This document shows, one piece after another, positions 1 through 5,542 of a stretch of DNA of 5,542 nt; the stretch's first letter is position 1, and the number at the start of each line of letters is the position of its first letter. Made by a program: the position numbers and the translations under genes. The notes under the pieces are model-generated. The model was not told the DNA's origin. It made no database searches and saw only the letters and a program-made list of their open reading frames with translations. This DNA comes from Flavobacteriales bacterium (GTDB taxonomy: Bacteria > Bacteroidota > Bacteroidia > NORP154): NCBI GenBank assembly GCA_012965625.1, contig DTSC01000048.1, positions 1 through 5,542 on the forward strand, read 5' to 3'.

Positions 1-756
1 GTGATTGGATCTTGTGCAAAAGTGCCAATCACCGGCCGCAGACAGCTTAATATGCTTCCTGAAAGCCAGCTTATGGATATGAGTCTGACAAACTACAAAA
101 CATTTTTATCAGAAAATAAGGTAGCAGCAACAACCAAAGCCAATACCCAGATGGTAAAGTCCGTCGGCAAAAAAATATCAATAGCTGTAGAGAAGTTCCT
201 AAATAAAGAAGGGCAATCAAAGAGAATCAAAGGATACATATGGGAATTTAACCTTGTGGAAGAAAATACGGTAAATGCATGGTGCATGCCTGGAGGAAAG
301 GTGGTAGTTTACACAGGTTTACTCCCAGTAACAATGGATGAAACAGGCCTTGCAGTTGTAATGGGCCATGAGATTGCTCATGCAATAGCCAGGCACGGAA
401 ATGAGAGGATGAGTCAGCAATTATTGGTTATGGCAGGAGGGATAGGCTTAGCCGTAGCTACCTCAGAAAAGCCACAGCTAACGAGAGATATTTTTATGTT
501 ATCTTATGGGGTGGGTTCAACGTTGGGCGTTTTGAATTATTCCAGGAAACATGAAAGCGAAGCAGATAAAATGGGATTAGTGTTTATGGCAATGGCCGGC
601 TATAACCCTGAAAAAGCTGTTGACTTCTGGGAGAGAATGGCAGAATCAGGAGGCTCTAAACCGCCTGAATTAATCAGCACCCATCCAAGTAGCAAAAGAA
701 GAATTTCAGACATACAAGAATTTTTACCCATTGCAATGACCTATTACGAAAAGTGA
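1..756 (+). CDS. M48 family zinc metalloprotease, lipoprotein (5' partial)
   Basis: This is an envelope metalloprotease of the M48 family (the Oma1/LoiP/YcaL-like group), probably involved in degrading or quality-controlling envelope proteins. The zinc site is visible: HEIAH at residues 123-127 counted from the window edge, and the third ligand most likely Glu185 in HESEAD (184-189). The family motif NAWCMPGGK lies at 92-100 and a THPSSKRRI motif at 227-235. The first residues, IGSC, look like a lipobox with Cys5 as the lipidated cysteine. The hydrophobic signal peptide must therefore lie upstream, and the GTG at position 1 is more likely an internal Val codon than the start. The frame ends at TGA 754-756. 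A tRNA gene follows after 11 bases, so the two may share a transcript. The family is certain; the physiological substrate cannot be told from the sequence. Confidence 0.93.
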   Translation: MIGSCAKVPITGRRQLNMLPESQLMDMSLTNYKTFLSENKVAATTKANTQMVKSVGKKISIAVEKFLNKEGQSKRIKGYIWEFNLVEENTVNAWCMPGGKVVVYTGLLPVTMDETGLAVVMGHEIAHAIARHGNERMSQQLLVMAGGIGLAVATSEKPQLTRDIFMLSYGVGSTLGVLNYSRKHESEADKMGLVFMAMAGYNPEKAVDFWERMAESGGSKPPELISTHPSSKRRISDIQEFLPIAMTYYEK

Positions 757-767
757 CAGAGAATAAC

Positions 768-841
768 GGACCCATGGCTTAACTGGATAGAGCACTTGAC
801 TACGGATCAGGAGGTTGCAGGTTCGAATCCTGCTGGGTTCA
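768..841 (+). tRNA. tRNA-Arg (anticodon ACG)
   Basis: A complete cloverleaf folds by hand. The acceptor stem pairs 768-774 with 834-840 (seven pairs, one G-T). The D stem is 777-780/790-793, the anticodon stem 795-799/807-811 and the T stem 817-821/829-833, with T loop TTCGAAT at 822-828. The anticodon loop is 800-806 with anticodon ACG at 802-804, read as arginine. In bacteria the A34 of this tRNA is normally deaminated to inosine by TadA, so that it reads CGU, CGC and CGA. The discriminator base is A841. The next bases are CTA, so CCA is not encoded and must be added by nucleotidyltransferase. The gene sits 11 bases after the protease stop and 10 bases before a terminator hairpin. Confidence 0.95.
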
Positions 842-851
842 CTAAGAAATT

Positions 852-887
852 AAAGCTCAATGCAATAGCATTGGGCTTTTTGTTTTT
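852..887 (+). terminator. Rho-independent terminator after tRNA-Arg
   Basis: A 12-bp stem pairs 852-863 (AAAGCTCAATGC) with 868-879 (GCATTGGGCTTT) with one T-G wobble. The loop is the four bases AATA at 864-867. The 3' arm runs into a T-rich tract (877-887, eleven bases, ten of them T). It ends the tRNA transcript, and probably read-through from the protease gene, and separates that unit from the repeat region and the next operon. Confidence 0.9.
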
Positions 888-964
888 GAAGCGAATTGAA
901 TACGGAGTATTTGAATGAGCAAAAGAAAACAAAAAGTCAAAATCATGAAATGATTTGAGCTTTG

Positions 965-1003
965 CTTTCGGACTTCGGCACACAAAGGATCACCGACCGG
1001 AGG
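965..1003. other. Bulged hairpin in repeat copy 1
   Basis: The outer stem pairs 965-971 (CTTTCGG) with 997-1003 (CCGGAGG), seven pairs including two G-T. A three-base bulge follows at 972-974. The inner stem pairs 975-978 (TCGG) with 993-996 (CCGA), closing a 14-base loop at 979-992. It was found by eye without an energy calculation. Whether it acts as RNA, as DNA, or not at all is unknown. Confidence 0.5.
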
Positions 1004-1066
1004 GAGGTAATCATACCCAATTTTATTGGTAAAGTATTTTGCAATCATGAAATGATTTGAGCTTTG

Positions 1067-1105
1067 CTTTCGGAATTCGGCACACAAAGAATCACCGACC
1101 GGAGG
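1067..1105. other. Bulged hairpin in repeat copy 2
   Basis: This is the same fold as in copy 1, shifted by 102 bases. The two substitutions that fall in this block lie in the bulge (1075) and the loop (1090), so every stem pair is kept. Copy 3 ends before the 3' arms and cannot form this hairpin. Confidence 0.5.
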
Positions 1106-1190
1106 GAGGTAATCATACCCAATTTTATTTGTAAAGTATTTTGCAATCACATAATGATTTGAGCTTTGCTTTCGGACTTCGGCACACAAA

Positions 1191-1207
1191 GGATCATGAA
1201 ATAATCC
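1191..1207. repeat. Dyad at the truncated end of the tandem repeat
   Basis: GGATCAT and ATAATCC flank a GAA loop, with six of seven positions pairing. The core ATCATGAAAT (1193-1202) is identical to the dyad core at the start of copies 1 and 2 (942-951 and 1044-1053). It overlaps the last six bases of copy 3, so the truncation point coincides with what looks like the start of a fourth, otherwise lost, copy. Confidence 0.5.
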
Positions 1208-1265
1208 TGCAATCGAAAACATACATCCCTTAAAACCATTTTCCAGGAATTGCATATATTTGACT

Positions 1266-3569
1266 ATGCTACGCCTCACCCTCATAACCTTCCTCTGCCT
1301 TTGGCTCACATTAGCCTCTCCGACAGGAGTCCTTGGAACAGCGGTAAACCTCGACTCCCTCTGGAGGGTGTGGAACGACAAAACCCAACCAGACACCAAT
1401 CGCTTAAAAGCCATGAATAAAATAGCCTGGGATGGTTATTTGTTTTCTCAGCCTGATAGCGCTTTTTATTTTGCCGGTTTAGAATATGAATTGGCTGAAG
1501 CTACAGAGAATAAAAAATGGATGGCAAATGCCTTACATACACAGGGAACATCATATTATTTTAGAGGCGATTATGAGCAAGCCCTGGAGTATCACGATAA
1601 AAGTTTAAAGATCAATGAAGAAACAGGCGATAAAAAGGGAATGGCTAGGACTTTGTACAACATTGGGATTATTTACTTTAACCAAGGCAATTATGAAAAG
1701 GCCCTGGAATATTATCAAGATGGCTTGAATAATTTTGAAGAAATAGGCTATAAATATGGAATGGCTAGTTCTTACATCAACATTGGGATTATTTACTCTA
1801 ACCAAGGCAATTATGAAAAGACATTGGAGTATTACGATAAAAGCTTAAAGATCAATGAAGAATTAGGCGACAAAAAGGGAATAGCTGCCTCTTACAACGA
1901 CATTGGGCTTATTTACGCTGGCCAAAGCAATCATGAGCAGGCCCTGGAGTATTACGACAAAAGCTTAAAGATCAATAAAGAAATAGTTGACAAAAAGGGA
2001 ATAGCTGCCTCTTACAACAACATTGGGATTATTTACTATGACCAAGGCAATCATGACCAGGCACTGGACTATTACGATAAAAGCTTAAAGATCGATCAAG
2101 AAACAGGAAACAATATGGGAATGGCTAACACTTTGAACAACATTGGGCTTATTTACCATAAACAAGGCAATCATGAACAGGCCCTGGACTATTACGATAA
2201 AAGCTTAAAGATCAATGAAGAAATAGGCGATAAAAAGAGAATGGCTAACACTTTGAACAATATTGGGAATATTTATAAAGAACGGTACAACTTCGCCAAA
2301 GCCATTGACTACGGATCAAGGGCGTTGAGTCTGGCAAAAGAGATTGGTGCTGTAAAAGAAATAAAAGAAGCCAGTGCAGTGCTATTTAATGGCTACAAAA
2401 AAACAGGGCAGCCTGCCAGGGCACTGGAGATGTACGAGCTACACATAGAGATGCGTGACAGCCTCAACAGCATAGAGAACAAGGAAGCTGCAATCAAATT
2501 GACGTATCAGCACACTTACGAGAAAGAGAAAGAAATATCTGAAGCCAAGCATCAGAATCAAATGATTCTATCTGCAGAAAGGGAAGAGTGGCAGCAGCAG
2601 ATCTCTTATATTATTGGTGGAGCACTTATAACGGTAATACTCATAGCTTTTTTTATATATAACCGCTTGCAGGTTACCCACAAACAGAAAAAATTAATCA
2701 CAGAACAAAAACAAAAAGCTGAGGAGCAAAATAAAATTGTATTGGAACAAAAACAGGAATTAATGAAGCAGAAAAAGATGCTGGAAGAACAAAATAAGGA
2801 TATTACAGACAGCATACGTTATGCGAAAAACATACAAAAATCCCTGCTACCTACGGATCAAAGCATACAAGATTTGTTTAAAAGACAAGGGATTGAAAAC
2901 TTGCTTACAGAAAGTTTTATCCTCTTCAAGCCCAAAGATATCGTAAGTGGGGATTTCTTTTGGATGCAACATTACAAAAATAGGGTCTATTTTGCTGCAT
3001 GCGATTGTACTGGTCATGGTGTTCCCGGTGCCTTTATGAGCATGATTGGCTCCTCACTCTTAGATCAAACTGTATTAGAAATGGGCATCACCCAGCCAAA
3101 TGAGATTTTCTCTGAAGTAAGAAAGGGCCTTATTGAAACCTTAAAGCAAACTGAGGAAACACAAAAAGACGGAATGGATGCAGTTCTCTTGAGTTGGGAT
3201 AAGAAAAATAAATTAGAATTTGCATTGGCATATAATCCACTACTCCTCATTCGTAAAGGAGAAATAATAGAATTCAAACCCGATAAGCAACCCGTTGGCT
3301 TCCATATGGGTCAGCAAAAACCTTTTACCCACCATGAACTGATTTTAGAAAAGGAAGATACGGTTTACATTTTTTCTGATGGATACATCGACCAATTTGG
3401 AGGACCAAAGCAGAGAAAATTCATGCTGAAAAACTTTAAAAAACTTCTTCTTTCTATCGATGACAAAACCATGGATGAACAGAAAACCATCCTGAAAAAC
3501 ACATTGGCTGAATGGAAAGGAGATACTGAGCAGGTAGATGATATCCTGGTGATGGGGGTTAGGTTTTAA
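1266..3569 (+). CDS. TPR-containing membrane sensor with SpoIIE/PP2C phosphatase domain
   Basis: This is a predicted signalling serine/threonine phosphatase of 767 residues. A signal peptide (about 1-24) leads to a periplasmic part with seven 40-residue TPR units (84-363). Next come an E/K/Q-rich helix (about 415-445), one membrane helix (446-466), a cytoplasmic coiled coil (about 472-520) and a PPM/SpoIIE domain (about 520-767). Likely metal-binding or catalytic residues are present: Asp563 in SGDFFW, Asp580 in DCTGHG, Asp638 in GMD, Asp705 and Asp709 in SDGYID, and Asp758-Asp759 near the C terminus. The substrate would be a phosphoprotein such as an anti-sigma antagonist, but none is encoded nearby. 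ATG 1266 is preferred over TTG 1260 because it starts the signal peptide cleanly; no clear Shine-Dalgarno is seen. The segment usually reading AGANNPL is ALAYNPL (about 653-659), a departure from the pattern I remember. The first 120 bases or so are much richer in GC than the TPR region. The SGNH gene starts 3 bases after the stop. Confidence 0.93.
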   Translation: MLRLTLITFLCLWLTLASPTGVLGTAVNLDSLWRVWNDKTQPDTNRLKAMNKIAWDGYLFSQPDSAFYFAGLEYELAEATENKKWMANALHTQGTSYYFRGDYEQALEYHDKSLKINEETGDKKGMARTLYNIGIIYFNQGNYEKALEYYQDGLNNFEEIGYKYGMASSYINIGIIYSNQGNYEKTLEYYDKSLKINEELGDKKGIAASYNDIGLIYAGQSNHEQALEYYDKSLKINKEIVDKKGIAASYNNIGIIYYDQGNHDQALDYYDKSLKIDQETGNNMGMANTLNNIGLIYHKQGNHEQALDYYDKSLKINEEIGDKKRMANTLNNIGNIYKERYNFAKAIDYGSRALSLAKEIGAVKEIKEASAVLFNGYKKTGQPARALEMYELHIEMRDSLNSIENKEAAIKLTYQHTYEKEKEISEAKHQNQMILSAEREEWQQQISYIIGGALITVILIAFFIYNRLQVTHKQKKLITEQKQKAEEQNKIVLEQKQELMKQKKMLEEQNKDITDSIRYAKNIQKSLLPTDQSIQDLFKRQGIENLLTESFILFKPKDIVSGDFFWMQHYKNRVYFAACDCTGHGVPGAFMSMIGSSLLDQTVLEMGITQPNEIFSEVRKGLIETLKQTEETQKDGMDAVLLSWDKKNKLEFALAYNPLLLIRKGEIIEFKPDKQPVGFHMGQQKPFTHHELILEKEDTVYIFSDGYIDQFGGPKQRKFMLKNFKKLLLSIDDKTMDEQKTILKNTLAEWKGDTEQVDDILVMGVRF
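1515..2354 (+). repeat. Seven 120-bp coding repeats (TPR units)
   Basis: The seven TPR units are exactly 40 codons each with no insertions, so the DNA is a 7 x 120 bp in-phase array starting at 1515, 1635, 1755, 1875, 1995, 2115 and 2235. The typical unit carries NNIGxIY, then QGNxEQALxYYDKSLKIN and a closing GDKKG. Units 3 to 6 share long identical nucleotide runs (for example ATTACGATAAAAGCTTAAAG at about 1829 and 2189), including synonymous positions. Units 4 and 5 share the GIAASYN codons, and units 6 and 7 share MANTLNNIG codons. The last unit is the most diverged. This indicates duplication or gene conversion inside the gene rather than old divergence. Confidence 0.93.
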
Positions 3570-3572
3570 GTA

Positions 3573-4709
3573 ATGAAAAAGCTCAAAGGAAATATATTGG
3601 CATTATTTATAGGCTGTATAATATCAATATTACTATTGGAGTTTTCCCTTTTCCTATTATCAAATTACGGCAGCTTAAAAATTGACTTGCCAACTTATAA
3701 CTTTGATAACAGAAGATTATATTGGGAGGAAATGGATACAGTTTTTGGGATTTGGCACCAACCTAATCGTTCGTACAGACACATTAAACAATGCCTTAAT
3801 GTAATTTATAACAGTAATTCTTATGGTAGCAGAGATAAAGAAAGAGAAAGAGAATCTACAAACAACAGAGTTATTGTTCTGGGAGATTCCTTTATAGAAG
3901 GATTTGGCGTAGCAGAGAATAACAGGCTGTCCAATTTGTTAGAAGATTCAACATCAATTCCCCATCTCAATTTTGGGATGAGTGGAAATTTCGGCACCAC
4001 ACAATACTACCTTTTGTATAAAAGTTTAGCCAGTAAGTTCTCTCATAATGCCGTAATAATTGCCATACTTCCGGAAAATGATTTTATTGATGATGACCTT
4101 GAGATTGGAAAACAGATTTATGCCAGAAGATATAAACCCTATTGGAAAGGAGTTTATCCAAATTATAAATTAGTATACTTTCAGGATTCTATCCATAAAT
4201 CTGAATTATTTGAAGTTGAACCTAATTTCCTAAGAATTACTTTAAAAAACTTCACATATACCTATAACACAATTAGTTATGTCAAATATGCTTACCTGCA
4301 ATCAAATATCAAAGAAAGTAAAACATCGAGCCTTGGGGCTATGTTACCTGACTACTTCAACTTCACAACAGAACAATTTAATAGAATGAAGTATTCAATT
4401 AAAGCAATAAAAAAAATCGCAAAAGATAAATCTGTTATGGTTATAACCATACCAAATCTGGCAGATATTATGAAATTTGATAAAATGAATAAATTACCAT
4501 TATTAAATAGTGAATTAAGCACTTTCTGTAAAAATAATAATATCGAATATTTAGATCTGCTACCACTTATGCATCAGCATCCAAAAGAGTATTGGCATAA
4601 ATTATATTTGGAATGTGATGATCATTGGTCGGATTATGGAAATTTAGTTGCTTGCCAGTTAATCCTCAATAAACTTTCTTATTATGAAGATTGGGTTAAT
4701 AACAAGTAA
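3573..4709 (+). CDS. Membrane-anchored SGNH/GDSL-type hydrolase or acyltransferase-like protein
   Basis: This 378-residue protein has an N-terminal membrane helix (about 8-30, after MKKLKG) that should anchor it in the inner membrane with the rest outside the cytoplasm. The SGNH blocks are visible: VIVLGDSFIEG at 100-110 with nucleophile Ser106, a glycine at SGN 137-139, Asn169 in PEND, and a C-terminal DDHWSDYG at 349-356 with His351. The Asp349-x-His351 spacing resembles AlgX/AlgJ-like acetyltransferase domains more than the DxxH of classical GDSL esterases. The family includes esterases, lipases and O-acetyl transferases acting on carbohydrates, and the substrate here is unknown. The ATG lies 3 bases after the upstream phosphatase stop, so translation is probably coupled and the two are likely in one operon. 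The Lys- and Asn-rich, AT-rich coding matches the local background. I do not recognise a named gene. Confidence 0.82.
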   Translation: MKKLKGNILALFIGCIISILLLEFSLFLLSNYGSLKIDLPTYNFDNRRLYWEEMDTVFGIWHQPNRSYRHIKQCLNVIYNSNSYGSRDKERERESTNNRVIVLGDSFIEGFGVAENNRLSNLLEDSTSIPHLNFGMSGNFGTTQYYLLYKSLASKFSHNAVIIAILPENDFIDDDLEIGKQIYARRYKPYWKGVYPNYKLVYFQDSIHKSELFEVEPNFLRITLKNFTYTYNTISYVKYAYLQSNIKESKTSSLGAMLPDYFNFTTEQFNRMKYSIKAIKKIAKDKSVMVITIPNLADIMKFDKMNKLPLLNSELSTFCKNNNIEYLDLLPLMHQHPKEYWHKLYLECDDHWSDYGNLVACQLILNKLSYYEDWVNNK

Positions 4710-4731
4710 TGTTAGCTAAAAGCAAAATAAA

Positions 4732-5542
4732 ATGAAGAATGTACTTCTTGTAACCTTTCTCCTCCTATCATTAGCATCCTGCAAGCATGAAGAAAAGAAT
4801 GAGAAGCTTATTGGCACAATTGCAGAGAAAGCCATGGTGGTATCTGCCAGAGAGGAAGCCTCAAGAATAGGAGTGGAAATCCTTAAAAAAGGCGGCAATG
4901 CTTTTGATGCCATGATAGCTACAGAATTGGCCTTGGCCGTGGCGCATCCCTTTGCAGGGAATTTGGGAGGTGGCGGTTTTATGGTGTACAGAAAAGCAGA
5001 TGGAGCTATTGGGGCTCTGGATTACCGAGAAAAAGCACCTTTAGCAGCATATAAAGACATGTATCTGGATGAAGCAGGCAACATTGTACCTGGGAAAAGC
5101 ACCTTGGGTGGCATGGCTATCGGTGTGCCTGGAACAGTTGCAGGTGTCTTTGCAGTGCATGAAAAATTTGGTACGCTCTCCGCACAAGAAATCATCCAGC
5201 CCGTAATTGATTTAGCGAGACAAGGGGTTGTCGTAACGCAACATCAGGAAGGGCAACTAAAAAAGTATCGGGCACAATTTATTAAAGCAAATAAGGATAG
5301 TATTCTATTTGCATACAATTGGAAGGAAAATGATGTCATTTTCTACAAAAACCTGGCTAACACCCTCGAGCGCATCCAGAAAAATGGTAGGGATGAATTC
5401 TATAAAGGTGAAACTGCCAAAAAAATCGTCCAATTTATTCAGGAAAATGATGGCATTATTACCATGGAAGATTTGGAGAAATATGAGGTGAAGTGGAGAG
5501 ATCCAATTACTTTTTCATATGATAATCTGAGAATCATCTCTA
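4732..5542 (+). CDS. ggt: Gamma-glutamyltransferase, lipoprotein (3' partial)
   Basis: From ATG 4732 the frame stays open to the window edge (270 complete codons), giving the N-terminal part of a gamma-glutamyltransferase precursor. The enzyme cleaves or transfers the gamma-glutamyl group of glutathione and related peptides. The protein starts with a lipoprotein signal peptide ending in LASC (Cys17). The large-subunit signatures follow: GVEILKKGGNAFDAMIA (47-63), AVAHPFAGNLGGGGFM (69-84), LDYREKAP (96-103), whose Arg99 matches the substrate-binding arginine of E. coli GGT (Arg114), and GVPGTVAG (131-138). The autoprocessing threonine and small subunit lie beyond the window, so activity cannot be judged. 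The start is 22 bases after the SGNH stop with no clear Shine-Dalgarno sequence, which fits an operon but does not exclude its own promoter. Lipidation suggests it is tethered to an envelope membrane rather than free in the periplasm. Confidence 0.94.
   Translation, partial: MKNVLLVTFLLLSLASCKHEEKNEKLIGTIAEKAMVVSAREEASRIGVEILKKGGNAFDAMIATELALAVAHPFAGNLGGGGFMVYRKADGAIGALDYREKAPLAAYKDMYLDEAGNIVPGKSTLGGMAIGVPGTVAGVFAVHEKFGTLSAQEIIQPVIDLARQGVVVTQHQEGQLKKYRAQFIKANKDSILFAYNWKENDVIFYKNLANTLERIQKNGRDEFYKGETAKKIVQFIQENDGIITMEDLEKYEVKWRDPITFSYDNLRIIS

Larger units (their letters stand above)
941..1196. repeat. 102-bp tandem repeat, 2.5 copies
   Basis: Copy 1 is 941-1042, copy 2 is 1043-1144 and a truncated copy 3 is 1145-1196 (52 bases). 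Copies 1 and 2 differ at only three positions: 973/1075 C to A, 988/1090 G to A and 1028/1130 G to T. Copy 3 differs from copy 1 at three adjacent bases (unit positions 6-8). Each full copy starts with the dyad AATCAT-GAA-ATGATT, continues with a hairpin-forming block that includes CACCGACCGGAGGGAGGT, and ends in an AT-rich stretch. I do not recognise the element. It could be a local slippage expansion, part of a dispersed intergenic repeat family, or the remnant of a mobile or RNA element. Confidence 0.93.
888..1265. other. Non-coding intergenic region holding a tandem repeat
   Basis: No credible gene is seen on either strand in these 378 bases. All + frames are broken by stops. The one long open frame on the - strand crosses the tandem repeat and runs antisense into the signal peptide of the next gene, so it looks like a by-product of the repeat length (102 = 3 x 34). 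Positions 888-940 hold an A-rich leader with no recognised motif. Positions 941-1196 hold the repeat, 1191-1207 a further dyad, and 1208-1265 the upstream region of the sensor phosphatase gene. A promoter for that gene should lie here, but I could not find a convincing Bacteroidota-type -33/-7 pair. Confidence 0.8.

Noticed and set aside
907..945. Tiny + strand frame (ATG at 914, MSKRKQKVKIMK) as a leader peptide.
   Set aside because: It has 12 codons, no ribosome-binding site and no link to a downstream gene or attenuator, and it ends inside the repeat dyad.
941..1196. CRISPR array.
   Set aside because: The whole 102-bp unit is repeated with no unique spacers of uniform length, and no cas gene is present.
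1255..1262. TATATTTG, a match to the Bacteroidota -7 promoter motif TAnnTTTG.
   Set aside because: It ends only three bases before the ATG at 1266, so transcription would begin inside the gene after the start codon, and there is no TTG at the expected distance upstream.
1260..1262. TTG as an upstream start for the sensor phosphatase.
   Set aside because: It adds only two residues before an ATG that begins a standard signal peptide, and it has no better ribosome-binding context.
857..1414. Long open frame on the - strand containing a 34-residue repeated peptide.
   Set aside because: It exists because the 102-bp DNA repeat is a multiple of three. Its start is antisense to the signal peptide of the sensor gene, its end overlaps the terminator, and the sequence is not protein-like outside the repeat.
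2305..2318. A 14-base exact match to the anticodon arm of the tRNA (796-809), a possible attachment site or tRNA fragment.
   Set aside because: It lies in frame within a conserved-looking TPR unit, has no flanking matches on either side and no integrase nearby. Chance is the simplest reading.
5309..5491. A 60-residue + strand frame.
   Set aside because: It lies in another frame inside the clearly coding gamma-glutamyltransferase gene and has no recognisable features.

Overview
The window looks like chromosomal DNA of a Bacteroidota bacterium, most likely of the Cytophagales type. The main reasons are the AT-rich composition, start codons without clear Shine-Dalgarno sequences, a tRNA gene without an encoded CCA end, and a sensor phosphatase (periplasmic TPRs, one membrane helix, coiled coil, SpoIIE/PP2C domain) of a kind common in that phylum. 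This placement is an inference from style and remembered protein families, not from a database match.

Layout, all genes on the + strand. (1) 1-756: the 3' part of a gene for an M48 zinc metalloprotease lipoprotein. Its signal peptide lies mostly upstream of the window. (2) 768-841: tRNA-Arg(ACG), only 11 bases after the protease stop codon, followed by a strong intrinsic terminator at 852-887. (3) 888-1265: a non-coding stretch dominated by a 102-bp tandem repeat, two full copies and one half copy. It carries small dyads and a bulged hairpin and is the least explained part of the window. (4) 1266-3569: a sensor phosphatase whose seven 40-residue TPR units are encoded by seven in-register 120-bp DNA repeats. 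(5) 3573-4709: a membrane-anchored SGNH/GDSL-type protein, starting 3 bases after the phosphatase stop. (6) 4732-5542: the 5' part of a gamma-glutamyltransferase lipoprotein gene that runs off the window. This last gene is easy to miss because it has no stop codon inside the window.

Genes 4 to 6 are closely spaced (3 and 22 bases) and could form one transcript. The phosphatase would be a trans-membrane signalling protein: periplasmic TPRs sense or bind something and the cytoplasmic PP2C domain acts on a phosphoprotein. Its neighbours are envelope enzymes. No anti-sigma factor, STAS protein or kinase partner is visible here, so the pathway is unknown. No complete new defence or mobile system is visible. 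The most unusual signals are the intergenic 102-bp repeat, the homogenised TPR repeats, and a GC-rich 5' end on the phosphatase gene.
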